Shown here piece by piece: positions 25,092 through 33,011 of a DNA stretch of 46,093 nucleotides. Numbering within the stretch: the stretch's first letter is position 1; every line of letters begins with the position of its first letter. A program made the translations under genes and the position numbers. The stretch is taken from NCBI RefSeq assembly GCF_026932795.1, contig NZ_JADPVH010000032.1, positions 1 through 46,093 on the forward strand, written 5' to 3'. The DNA comes from Paenarthrobacter sp. Z7-10 (GTDB taxonomy: Bacteria > Actinomycetota > Actinomycetes > Actinomycetales > Micrococcaceae). Under the pieces are notes generated by a model. That model saw nothing but the letters and a program-made list of their open reading frames with translations. It ran no database searches and was not told the origin of the DNA.

Positions 25092-25682
25092 TCATGGCCC
25101 GGGCGTCGGCTCTGCGGGTTCGACGAATGAGCCGTTCAGGAACTTGAGCTCCCAGGCGCCGGGGGAGTGGTGAACGACGTTCAGGGAAGCGTTGCTGATG
25201 GTTTCGATCTTGCGCTCCAGCGCCTGGCTGAGACTGACGCGGATCAACGTTCCGTGGGTGATGACGACGATCCGTGCACCGGCGAAGTCTTTGGCGAGCA
25301 CTTCCAAGGCGGCCAAACCACGGGTGGCGGCTTCGCCTTCTGCTTCGGCTCCGCGGAAACCGCCCCGGATTCGAAGTTCCTCGAGCTCGGGTCCCGACCG
25401 CATGCCTTCGGCCGGGCCAAAGTCGCGCTCGCGGAGTTCGGGAACGCGCCTGACGACGGGCAGCCCCAAGCCGGCGGCAATCACGTCAGCTGTTTCCGCC
25501 GCGCGCGACAGTGGCGAGGAGACGACGACGTCCCATTCGTACGCCAGCAGAACCTCGACGGCGTCCCTGGCCTGGCGGCGGCCGACGTCATTCAGTGGAA
25601 TATCGGTAATCCCCTGCAGCCGCCGCTCAGCGTTCCAGTTCGTTTGGCCATGGCGAATGAGCCCGAACGTTGTGGTGGTCAT
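25092..25682 (-). CDS. Histidine phosphatase family protein (phosphoglycerate-mutase-like)
   Basis: A 196-residue histidine phosphatase. The catalytic LIRHGQTNWNAERRLQG is at residues 8-24 (H11 as phospho-acceptor), VVSSPLSRAAETA carries the second Arg, the acidic PELRERDFG supplies the proton donor Glu, and VVITHGTLIR the second His. It is probably a broad-specificity phosphatase of the GpmB/CobC group rather than a glycolytic mutase. It is a single gene with 108 bp to the VOC gene, so an operon is possible but not shown. Confidence 0.9.
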   Translation of the reverse strand: MTTTTFGLIRHGQTNWNAERRLQGITDIPLNDVGRRQARDAVEVLLAYEWDVVVSSPLSRAAETADVIAAGLGLPVVRRVPELRERDFGPAEGMRSGPELEELRIRGGFRGAEAEGEAATRGLAALEVLAKDFAGARIVVITHGTLIRVSLSQALERKIETISNASLNVVHHSPGAWELKFLNGSFVEPAEPTPGP

Positions 25683-26296
25683 GCGTCCATTCTGCCGTGC
25701 CGGGCTTGCTGAGCTGATCGCCGTGGTGTCGACGGGCGGGGCGTCGTGTCGTCGTGCACGATCATTCTGCTGCTAACGGTCCCGAAATAGACCGCTAACT
25801 CGTTTCTTGATCCGTAAACAGATCCGTATACCAAGCAGGCTACCGTGGGAGTTGGCAGGAAGGTGAAGAACATAGCCACCACAATCGCCACACCGTTGGC
25901 GGTTCGGCGTGCCTTGCGCGACTTCGGGGGTCAAGGCAGCCGGGGGTGCTAAGCGGTCTTTTGGCGAAGTTGGCTATACCCAGCGTCCGCGACGACCTTC
26001 GGCAAGGGGCACTTCGGTTTCGGCACAGCGGACACGGCGGATGGCTGTCACCATCACCAAGCAAGGTCCCGCCCCTCGTGAGCCTGGCAATGCTGCTGAA
26101 TGCGGCAGGAGACGTGGAGCTGAAAAGCGGGAATCAGCACGCCAAAATCGGATCTGGTGAAGGTCAGTGGACGCAAGGTCCTCCTGCTCCGGCGCTTCCA
26201 TCGAGCGGGCGGCGCCTGGCTGGGCTTTGCTTTCTGCGCCCCACTTCACCTCGAGATGACGGTCAGCTAGGGCAGGCCTGGTTGTTCTTTGACCTG
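25683..26296. other. About 610 bp without a recognisable gene
   Basis: No reading frame on either strand shows family features. A short direct repeat, GATCCGTA, occurs twice near 25808-25832, and a 30-codon frame starting near 25861 is too short to support. The base composition is similar to the surroundings. This may be a decayed gene or a long regulatory spacer. Confidence 0.35.
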
Positions 26297-27139
26297 TCAG
26301 GGCCGGAACTCCTGGCGTTGGCGGCCCAGTCCTTCGACCTCTATTTCCACCACGTCGCCGGCCTTCAGGTACGGGAAGCGTCCGGAGAGGGCCACGCCGG
26401 CCGGGGTTCCGGTGCAGATAAGGTCGCCCGGCTCCAGGACCAGGTACTGGCTGAGGTCCCAGACCAGGGTTTCGACATCGAAAACCATTCCTGCCGTCGA
26501 AGATTCCTGGCGGGGTTCGCCATTGACCCAGCTGCGGAGCCGCAGATTGCCGTAGTCCACTTCGTCTGCGGTCACGAGGTAGGGACCGGTGGGACAAAAA
26601 CCGGCCGAACTCTTGCCCTTGGACCATTGGCCGCCGGAGACGTTGAGCTGGAAGTCGCGTTCGGAGAGGTCGTTCACGGTCACGAAGCCGGCGATGTAGT
26701 CTCTGGCGGCTTCCTTCGACTGAAGATAGGACGCTCTCTTCCCGATGACCACTCCGAGCTCCACTTCCCAGTCGGTCTTGGTTGATCCCCTTGGGATAGT
26801 GACGGCATCGTCCGGGCCCGAGACAGTGTTCGGCGCCTTGAGGAAAATGATGGGTTGCTCCGGTGGCAGGGAGCCGGATTCGGCAGCATGGGCCGCATAG
26901 TTCTGGCCAATGCCGACGACGGCGGACGGGCGGGAGATGGGGGCGCCGTACCGGATCCCTTCGCCCGGAATTTCCGGTAAGCCGCCGGCGGCCAAGGCCG
27001 CCGCGGCCTTGGCCGGGCCCCCGCCGCTGAGGAAGGCGCCGTCGATATCTGCCGTAAGGTGCTGGAGCGAAAAGAGTCGATCCTCCTGGACCAGGACGGG
27101 CACTTCGGCGCCGAGGGCTCCGATACGGGCGAATTTCAT
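26297..27139 (-). CDS. Fumarylacetoacetate hydrolase (FAH)-family protein
   Basis: A 280-residue FAH-family enzyme that usually hydrolyses, decarboxylates or isomerises 2-oxo or acylpyruvate-type acids using a divalent metal. VVGIGQNYAAHAAESG contains the catalytic His, DWEVELGVVIG the two Glu metal ligands and VNDLSERDFQ the Asp ligand. GDLICTGTPAGVA is the conserved C-terminal motif. The gene is divergent from the MFS/racemase/hydantoinase operon across a 400-bp shared control region, so it probably belongs to the same pathway. The ribosome-binding site is AAGGAC before ATG 27139. The precise reaction is unknown. Confidence 0.9.
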   Translation of the reverse strand: MKFARIGALGAEVPVLVQEDRLFSLQHLTADIDGAFLSGGGPAKAAAALAAGGLPEIPGEGIRYGAPISRPSAVVGIGQNYAAHAAESGSLPPEQPIIFLKAPNTVSGPDDAVTIPRGSTKTDWEVELGVVIGKRASYLQSKEAARDYIAGFVTVNDLSERDFQLNVSGGQWSKGKSSAGFCPTGPYLVTADEVDYGNLRLRSWVNGEPRQESSTAGMVFDVETLVWDLSQYLVLEPGDLICTGTPAGVALSGRFPYLKAGDVVEIEVEGLGRQRQEFRP

Positions 27140-27263
27140 GGGCCGGGTCCTTCGATTGCGGTCCGGCAGTGCCGGGGGAGGATGACGTTAATGTCGCATC
27201 AGTATGGCACGTACGTCCACCTGAGAATTGGGCCGACCGAAAGTTACGCCAGCAGCTGGATCC

Positions 27264-27278
27264 GTATGGGATACCAAG
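27264..27278. promoter_or_regulatory. Candidate second operator site (degenerate)
   Basis: The reverse complement reads CTTGGTATCCCATA (27265-27278), resembling the perfect palindrome TTTGGGATCCCAAA found 190 bp to the right. It lies 125-140 bp from the FAH gene start, so one regulator could control both directions. Confidence 0.4.
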
Positions 27279-27422
27279 ATATCCTCTTCGGTTCGCCTGA
27301 CGTCCGTCATAGTGACGCCCACGGGATGGGTAGGCTGCCCGGTTTTGCTCGCAGATGGTCTGCTGTGCGCCGGATTTAGGGTCGCGAAAGCGAGTTCTCT
27401 AAAAACTCTCCTTCGATTTTGA

Positions 27423-27470
27423 TTGACAGTGACGCAAGCCACGTTCTACTCTGAGTTTTGGGATCCCAAA
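27423..27470 (+). promoter_or_regulatory. MFS operon promoter with a perfect 14-bp palindrome at the start site
   Basis: TTGACA (27423-27428) and TACTCT (27447-27452), 18 bp apart, form a sigma-70-like promoter. TTTGGGATCCCAAA (27457-27470), a perfect palindrome, covers the expected transcription start. FadR-type GntR proteins bind such TTGGnATnCCAA-like dyads, so the GntR gene at the end of the operon is the probable binder. Confidence 0.75.
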
Positions 27471-27540
27471 GTATTACCTCACCGTCGAGGCCGACGGCAC
27501 CCGTTCTCCGCGCTGCCCGTCCATGCAAAGGATTACTCCA

Positions 27541-28884
27541 ATGACCACCAACGAACCTACCGTCCAGATCGAGGCCGAACGGCCGCCCGCTGACGGCCCG
27601 CTGATCAAACGCAAGCCTACGAAAGTGCGCTGGAAGCTCTTCATCCTGCTCCTGCTTCTTGTCACGCTCAACTACGTGGACCGCGGCTCAATTTCCGTGG
27701 CCATGCCGCTGATCCAGAAGGAATTCCACCTCTCGCCGGAAGTCATCGGCGTCCTGCTCTCCGCCTTCTTTTTCGCCTACGCGTTGATGCAGGTCCCGGC
27801 TGGCTGGCTGATTGACCGCTTTGGGGCGCGCAAGATGGTCACGGTCTCCTGCGTCGGCTGGGGTCTGGCCACCGCAGCCTGCGGGTTGGCCTGGAACTTT
27901 GCGAGCCTCTTCACCGCCCGCGCCGCTATCGGCGTCACCGAGGCTGGCATCATGCCCTCCGGCGGCAAGCTCAATGCGACGTGGATGCCGCGGAAGGAGC
28001 GCGGTCGCGGGGCAACCATCCTGGACGCCGGCGCTCCGCTGGGTGCCGGCATCGGCGGTCTGGTCATCGCCGGCCTGATCGCGGCAACCGGCGGCTGGCG
28101 CGGTGCGTTCATCGCCGTCGGCATCGCCACCGCAGCTTTCGGCTTCCTGGCCTGGTGGTACATCCGCGACAATCCCCGCCTGCACAAGGGCACCAACGAG
28201 GCCGAGCTCGCCTACATTGAGGCCAGCCATGCCGAAGAGGATGCCAAGGCCGAAGCCTCCAAGGGTGCCGGACGCCGTGGGCTGCTCCCCTACCTGAAAT
28301 TCCGCTCCTTCTGGTCCATGTGCTTCGGCTGGTTTGGCTTCAACGGCGTCTTCTACGGCCTGCTGACTTGGGGACCGCTGTACCTCTCCCAGGCGAAGCA
28401 CTTCAATCTGGCAGCGGTCGGCTGGGGCACCTTCGCGATCTTCGGCGCCGGCTTTGTCGGCGAACTCCTCGGCGGCTTCCTCGCCGATTGGTGGCAGACC
28501 AAGGGCGCCTCCGCCAACCTGGTGATGCGGACCCTGCTGGGTATCTCCAGCCTGATCGTTGTCCTTGGCCTGATCGGCGTCACCCTCGTATCCGATCCCC
28601 TGACCGCCGTCTTCCTGCTCTCCGCCGTACTGTTCTTCCTGCGCTGGGTGGGCCTGTTCTGGAGCATCCCCGCGCTCCTGGGCGGCCGGACCAACGCCGG
28701 AATCCTGGGCGGAGCGATGAACCTCAGCGGAAACGTCAACGGATTCATCACCCCCATCGCCGTGGGCCTGATTGTCGGAGCCACCGGCGGCTACACCTGG
28801 GCTCTGCTCTACTTCGTGGGCTCGGCCGTCATCATGGCCGTCTCCGTTCTGACCATGGACTACAGCCGCCGGCTGCCGGTCTGA
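27541..28884 (+). CDS. MFS transporter, anion:cation symporter (ACS) type
   Basis: A 447-residue twelve-helix major facilitator. The first helix contains the ACS hallmark LNYVDRGSISVAMPLIQKEF. The loop 2-3 motif LIDRFGARKM and VTEAGIMPSGGKLNATWMP (helix 4-5) match the family that imports organic anions such as sugar acids, allantoate and aromatic acids. ATG 27541 is chosen because AAAGG lies about 10 bp upstream; an upstream ATG at 27523 overlaps that site. It is the first gene of the operon and presumably imports the substrate. Confidence 0.9.
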   Translation: MTTNEPTVQIEAERPPADGPLIKRKPTKVRWKLFILLLLLVTLNYVDRGSISVAMPLIQKEFHLSPEVIGVLLSAFFFAYALMQVPAGWLIDRFGARKMVTVSCVGWGLATAACGLAWNFASLFTARAAIGVTEAGIMPSGGKLNATWMPRKERGRGATILDAGAPLGAGIGGLVIAGLIAATGGWRGAFIAVGIATAAFGFLAWWYIRDNPRLHKGTNEAELAYIEASHAEEDAKAEASKGAGRRGLLPYLKFRSFWSMCFGWFGFNGVFYGLLTWGPLYLSQAKHFNLAAVGWGTFAIFGAGFVGELLGGFLADWWQTKGASANLVMRTLLGISSLIVVLGLIGVTLVSDPLTAVFLLSAVLFFLRWVGLFWSIPALLGGRTNAGILGGAMNLSGNVNGFITPIAVGLIVGATGGYTWALLYFVGSAVIMAVSVLTMDYSRRLPV

Positions 28885-28944
28885 TTCACCGGTCCGATCA
28901 ACCGTCCTCCCGAAATCCCCTTCTTTTGCAGACAAGGCTTTGCC

Positions 28945-29712
28945 ATGAAGATTCTGGTCATCAACCCCAACATCAGCGAAAGCGTCTCCGCGCTCATCCT
29001 GGCCGAGGCCGAACGCGCGGCCTCGTCGGGTACCGAGATCATCATCCGCACCGCCGCGTTTGGCGTGGAGTACATCGAAACGCGCGTTGAAGCGCTGCTG
29101 GCCGGCACAGCGGTGGCGCAGATCATCGCCGAGGAAGAGGGGAAGGTCGATGGCGTCGTCGTCGCAGCTTTTGGGGACCCGGGAATGCCGGCGCTGAAAG
29201 AGCTCGTGGACATTCCCGTCGTCGGCATCACCGAGGCGGCCATCTACACCGCGGCGCTGCAGGGCAGCCGGTTCTCCATCGTCGCGATTTCGCAGCGGAT
29301 CAAAGCCTGGTACCGGGAGTGCGTGGAGCGCAACGGCATGGGGGCCAGTCTTGCCTCGATCCGTTCGCTGCAGGATTCCCTGGGCAGCATCGGCTCCGTC
29401 CAGGACGAATTCAGGGACAAGCTCCTGCAGCTGGCCCACGACGTCGTGGACCATGACGGGGCCGACGTCGTCATCCTGGCCGGTGCCCCGCTGGCCGGCC
29501 TGGCCCGGGAGATCGGTGCCGAGATTCCCGTCCCCGTCGTCGACGGGATCTCCGCCGGCGTTAAACAGTGCGAACTATTAGTCGGCCTCAACGGCGGAAT
29601 CCACCGAAAAGGCAGCTATGCCCGGCCACCGCAGAAGAGCAACGCAGGTCTCTCGCCCGACATCACCCGCACCCTGGACCGGGGCTTCCTGACGAGCCAG
29701 AAGGGCAACTAG
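28945..29712 (+). CDS. Asp/Glu/hydantoin racemase-fold protein lacking both catalytic cysteines
   Basis: A 255-residue protein of the Asp/Glu/hydantoin racemase superfamily. MKILVINPNISESVS, VVVAAFGDPGMPALKE (residues 71-86), PVVGITEAAIYTAAL and VPVVDGISAGVKQCE match hydantoin racemase in order. That enzyme uses two cysteines, one in an ACFGDPG block and one in a GCAGM block. Here the first is Ala75 (AAFGDPG) and the second is Gly180 (LAGAPLAG), so a two-base racemase mechanism is not possible. It lies 60 bp after the transporter and 4 bp before the hydantoinase gene. The function is therefore open: a different chemistry, a binding role or loss of activity. The family name alone would mislead. 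Confidence 0.85.
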   Translation: MKILVINPNISESVSALILAEAERAASSGTEIIIRTAAFGVEYIETRVEALLAGTAVAQIIAEEEGKVDGVVVAAFGDPGMPALKELVDIPVVGITEAAIYTAALQGSRFSIVAISQRIKAWYRECVERNGMGASLASIRSLQDSLGSIGSVQDEFRDKLLQLAHDVVDHDGADVVILAGAPLAGLAREIGAEIPVPVVDGISAGVKQCELLVGLNGGIHRKGSYARPPQKSNAGLSPDITRTLDRGFLTSQKGN

Positions 29713-29716
29713 AACC

Positions 29717-31162
29717 ATGACCGTGGATCTGCTTATCACCAACGCCACCATCGTTAACGCGGACAGCACCATTGAGGGGCACATCGCCGTCCGGGACGGT
29801 CGCATCGCCGCCATCTACGGCGCCGGGACCTCCCCGGGTCTGCTGCCCGACGCCGCCCGCAGCCTTGATGCAGGCGGCCGCACCGTGATCCCGGGGGGCG
29901 TGGACTCACACGTCCACGTGGAACAGATGACCGGCGCATATAAGTCCCTGGATACCTATGAGACCGCCAGTGTCGCCGCGCTGTGGGGAGGGACGACGAC
30001 GATCATGGACTTTGGCATTCCGGCGGACTCGAGCGAAACTCCCCTTGAGGCGGCGGAGAACAAGATGCGGCTGGCCCGTGTGTCCCGCTGCGATGTGGCC
30101 CTGCACGGAGCAGTGATCGACTGGGACGACACGGTTCCGGCCCAGCTGGAGCGTTTGGCTGAGCATGGCATCCGGTCGGTGAAGATGTACACCACCAACC
30201 GCGGCTCCACGATGGCCAATGGGGACACCATAGTGAAGGTGATGCGGGAAATGGCGCGGTTGGACGGACTGACGTACATCCACGCCGAACACGATTCGAT
30301 CATTGTCGACTGCCTGGCGCAACAGGGGCTGAAGCAGGACGCCGTGGAACAGCACGGCACCCGCGGCGCGGTCCCGCTGGAACATCTGCACCACACCCGC
30401 CCCGAACTGGCCGAAGCGACCTCCGTCGCCGAGGTCCTCGCCATGGCCGAATACACCGGCTCCGCCGTCTACTTTGTCCACCAGACCATTCCCGAGGCCG
30501 TCGCTTTGGTCCAGAACGCCCGGTCCCGCGGGCTGGAGGCCTATTCCGAGACCTGCCCGCACTACCTCACCCTGGATGAGGACGTTTACGCCTCCGAGTT
30601 CCCGGAAAAGTATGCCTGCTGCCCGCCCATCCGCAGCCGCGAGGCCGTGGAGGCCTTGTTGGAGCGCGTCCGGGCCGGAGAAGTGCACACCATATCTTCC
30701 GACCATTCCTGCTACAACCTGGAACAGAAGCGGTCCCGAAGCGATGACGTGCGGTTCATGCCGCATGGGCTGCCCGGCATTGAGACCCGGATGCCGGTGG
30801 CCTTCACCACCTTGGTGATAGAGCAGGGTATGCCCGTCCAGCAGTTCGTTGAGCTGTTCGCCACCGGACCCGCGCGGATCAACAGGCTGACCGGCAAGGG
30901 CATCATCGCACCCGGCTACGACGCCGACCTGGTCATCTTCGATCCCGACGAAAGGCGCGTGGTGGACGGACGGGCCCTGCACATGGGCACCGACTTTTCT
31001 CCCTTTGACGGCATGGAACTGGCCGGTTGGCCCTCCACCGTGGTCATGGGCGGCCGCGTGGTGCTCCACGAGGACCGGTTCAGCGATCCGGGTCCCACCG
31101 GCCGCTTCCTGCAATGCCGCGACGCCAACAATAAGGCCGCCCTGGACGGAAAGGCACTCTAA
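29717..31162 (+). CDS. Dihydropyrimidinase/D-hydantoinase-family cyclic amidohydrolase
   Basis: A 481-residue amidohydrolase that opens cyclic amide rings (hydantoins, dihydropyrimidines, related imides). All binuclear metal ligands are visible: HVH (H65 and H67), the carboxylated Lys in SVKMYTT (K156), H189 in YIHAEHD, H255 in YFVHQT and D329 in SSDHS. The TIM barrel is flanked by the usual small beta domain at both ends. It starts 4 bp after the racemase-like stop and its stop overlaps the next ATG by one base, so translation is coupled. Substrate side chains cannot be read from the sequence. No N-carbamoyl-amino-acid hydrolase gene is nearby. Confidence 0.92.
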   Translation: MTVDLLITNATIVNADSTIEGHIAVRDGRIAAIYGAGTSPGLLPDAARSLDAGGRTVIPGGVDSHVHVEQMTGAYKSLDTYETASVAALWGGTTTIMDFGIPADSSETPLEAAENKMRLARVSRCDVALHGAVIDWDDTVPAQLERLAEHGIRSVKMYTTNRGSTMANGDTIVKVMREMARLDGLTYIHAEHDSIIVDCLAQQGLKQDAVEQHGTRGAVPLEHLHHTRPELAEATSVAEVLAMAEYTGSAVYFVHQTIPEAVALVQNARSRGLEAYSETCPHYLTLDEDVYASEFPEKYACCPPIRSREAVEALLERVRAGEVHTISSDHSCYNLEQKRSRSDDVRFMPHGLPGIETRMPVAFTTLVIEQGMPVQQFVELFATGPARINRLTGKGIIAPGYDADLVIFDPDERRVVDGRALHMGTDFSPFDGMELAGWPSTVVMGGRVVLHEDRFSDPGPTGRFLQCRDANNKAALDGKAL

Positions 31163-31890
31163 TGTCCTCTCGCCCCGTCCGCATCGGCATGATCGTGCCC
31201 TCCTCCAACACCTGCCTGGAACCGCAGACCTACCGGATCCTGGGCGACCGGACCGATGTCACGGTCCATTCCACCCGAATTGCCGTCACCCGCATCGCGC
31301 TCGATTCCGGTTCGGACAAACAGTTCGACTTCCGCACTATGCTGGACGCGGCCGAGCTGCTCAAGACCGCCGAAGTGGATGTGGTGGCCTGGAACGGCAC
31401 GGCTGGTTCCTGGCTCGGGGTGGACCACGATCGGGAAACGGTCCGGCAGATCACCGAAGCAACGGGCATACCCGCGACGACGTCCACCTTGGCCTACTTG
31501 GATGCCTTCCAGGCCTTCGGGATCTCCCGGATTGGGCTCGTTACCCCCTATACGCAGGATGTCAACGATGCAGTGGTCAGGATCTACCGGGGCGAAGGCA
31601 TTTCGGTAACCAGCGAGCGGCACCTGGGTCTGAGCATCAATGAATCGTTTGCCCGGGTGGATCCGTCCGAGCTGCTAGAACCGTCGAAGGACCTGCTGGA
31701 ACGTCCGGGCGAGCGCCCGGAGGCACTGATCTACCTGTGCACCAACCTCTACGGGGCACCCGTGGTGGAGGAGGTGGAGCGTGAATATGGTGTGCCGGTC
31801 CTGGACTCCGTGGCCGTGACGCTGTGGAAGTGCCTCACCCTGGCAGGGGCAGCCGGGCTGGAGCCGCGGTGGGGACGCTTGCTGGCATGA
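31162..31890 (+). CDS. Maleate isomerase/arylmalonate decarboxylase-like protein with a single active-site Cys
   Basis: A 242-residue Asp/Glu-racemase-superfamily protein. IGMIVPSSNTCLEPQ is the typical start of the maleate isomerase and AMDase branch. At the first catalytic position, where racemases and maleate isomerase have Cys, there is Gly79 in AWNGTAGSW. The second position keeps Cys193 in YLCTNLYG. This Gly/Cys pair is the signature of arylmalonate decarboxylase (Gly74 and Cys188 in Bordetella AMDase), which decarboxylates substituted malonates through a single Cys. EEVEREYGVPVLDSVAVTLWK and the LEPRWGRLL end also fit that branch. The gene overlaps the hydantoinase stop, which suggests that the ring-opened product, or one derived from it, is decarboxylated. 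That is inference. Confidence 0.8.
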   Translation: MSSRPVRIGMIVPSSNTCLEPQTYRILGDRTDVTVHSTRIAVTRIALDSGSDKQFDFRTMLDAAELLKTAEVDVVAWNGTAGSWLGVDHDRETVRQITEATGIPATTSTLAYLDAFQAFGISRIGLVTPYTQDVNDAVVRIYRGEGISVTSERHLGLSINESFARVDPSELLEPSKDLLERPGERPEALIYLCTNLYGAPVVEEVEREYGVPVLDSVAVTLWKCLTLAGAAGLEPRWGRLLA

Positions 31891-32660
31891 GCGCGCCCGC
31901 TCCGCGCCGGCGCGACCGGAGCTCGGTTACGCCTGGGATGGCTAACATGAAGAGTAAAGGACTCTTCAAGAAATTAGTACGTCAGGACGGGACAGCTTTG
32001 CCATCACTGAGCGAAGGAACACTACGCGATCAGCCCCTGCGTGAAATAGTCCGGGACAAGATCCGGCAGCGGATTTATAGTGGCCAGTACGCGCCAGGTG
32101 GCCGACTGATTGAGCGCGACCTGGCAGACGAGTTCGATGTCTCGCGGCTTCCGGTTAGGGAAGCGCTCCGCATGCTTCGTGAGGAAGGGTTGGTAGCCGA
32201 ACGCTCTACCCGCGGCCTGGTAGTCCGGGAACTGACCCGCGCCGATGTGGAGGAACTCTTCGACGTACGAGAAGCGCTGGAGGCGATGAGCTGCCGGCTG
32301 GCCGCTCAGCGTGCCACGGATACGGATCTGCTGGCCCTGAAGCGGCTCCTGGAGGAGGCGAAGGATGCCACGGGTCGTCAGGATGCCGGTGCTGCCCGTG
32401 AAGCCAACGGCAGGTTCCACGACGAGATCCCTCGGATGGCACACAACGAACTGCTCCGCAATATCCTGGAACCACTCCACGGACGGCTGCAATGGCTGTT
32501 TCGCCAAACGGACGACCTGGAACTGCTCTGCAGCGAGCACGAACAACTGCTCGATGCTATCGCTTCCGGGGATACGGAACTCGCGGCCCGGGCTGCTGAG
32601 CAGCACGTGCGCTCCAGCCGACACCGGACCCTGCACGCCCTTTTTCAGCAGGCGCAGTAG
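31887..32660 (+). CDS. GntR-family transcriptional regulator (FCD subfamily)
   Basis: A GntR regulator of about 257 residues. The winged helix-turn-helix is REIVRDKIRQRIYSGQYAPG and VSRLPVREALRMLREEGLV. The FCD domain follows with LFDVREALEAMSCRLAAQR, a FHDEIPRMAHNELL metal-site stretch and SEHEQLLDAIASGD. ATG 31887 overlaps the previous stop as ATGA; ATG 31938 or 31947 are alternatives, so the N-terminus is uncertain. As the last gene of the operon it probably regulates the MFS and FAH promoters through the TTTGGGATCCCAAA palindrome. Confidence 0.88.
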   Translation: MSAPAPRRRDRSSVTPGMANMKSKGLFKKLVRQDGTALPSLSEGTLRDQPLREIVRDKIRQRIYSGQYAPGGRLIERDLADEFDVSRLPVREALRMLREEGLVAERSTRGLVVRELTRADVEELFDVREALEAMSCRLAAQRATDTDLLALKRLLEEAKDATGRQDAGAAREANGRFHDEIPRMAHNELLRNILEPLHGRLQWLFRQTDDLELLCSEHEQLLDAIASGDTELAARAAEQHVRSSRHRTLHALFQQAQ

Positions 32661-33011
32661 CTCCACACCGGCGGCGCCGATGCTTAGGGTCTGGACTCTT
32701 CGATGGGTGTTCACGATGCCTTGCTCGAAACCCCGGACGGCTTCCCCCTCCGCCGCAGGTTTTTGCAGGCGGCGACGTCGGATAGCTTCCGCCCTCTAAG
32801 CGGCCGTTGGAAAGGATGGCCGGCTTATGGGAAACTTGAAGCTGCGGGCCCTCCACAACGCAGTGGAAACAAACCCAAGAACCGCCGGCGCACCTTGCTT
32901 AAGGAATGAGCCGCCGGTCCCAAATTTTTGCTTGACCGCCGGCCCCAAAGTTTTTTTGGGTAGACCGGCACAGAATGTCCCGGCTGGACCAGCCGGCTTC
33001 CACGAACGAAA
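32661..33011. other. 350-bp spacer with an imperfect direct repeat before RNase J
   Basis: No gene is supported. CCGCCGGtCCCAAATTTTTG (32911-32930) and a related copy at 32937-32956 form a direct repeat with a 26-bp period. A TTGACC (32932-32937) could be part of the RNase J promoter, but no matching -10 element is clear. Confidence 0.4.

Noticed and set aside
25861-25950. Small frame of about 30 codons (start GTG 25861)
   Set aside because: Too short, no conserved pattern, and a poorly spaced ribosome-binding site.
28945-29712. Functional annotation as hydantoin racemase
   Set aside because: Both catalytic cysteines are missing, so only the fold name is kept.
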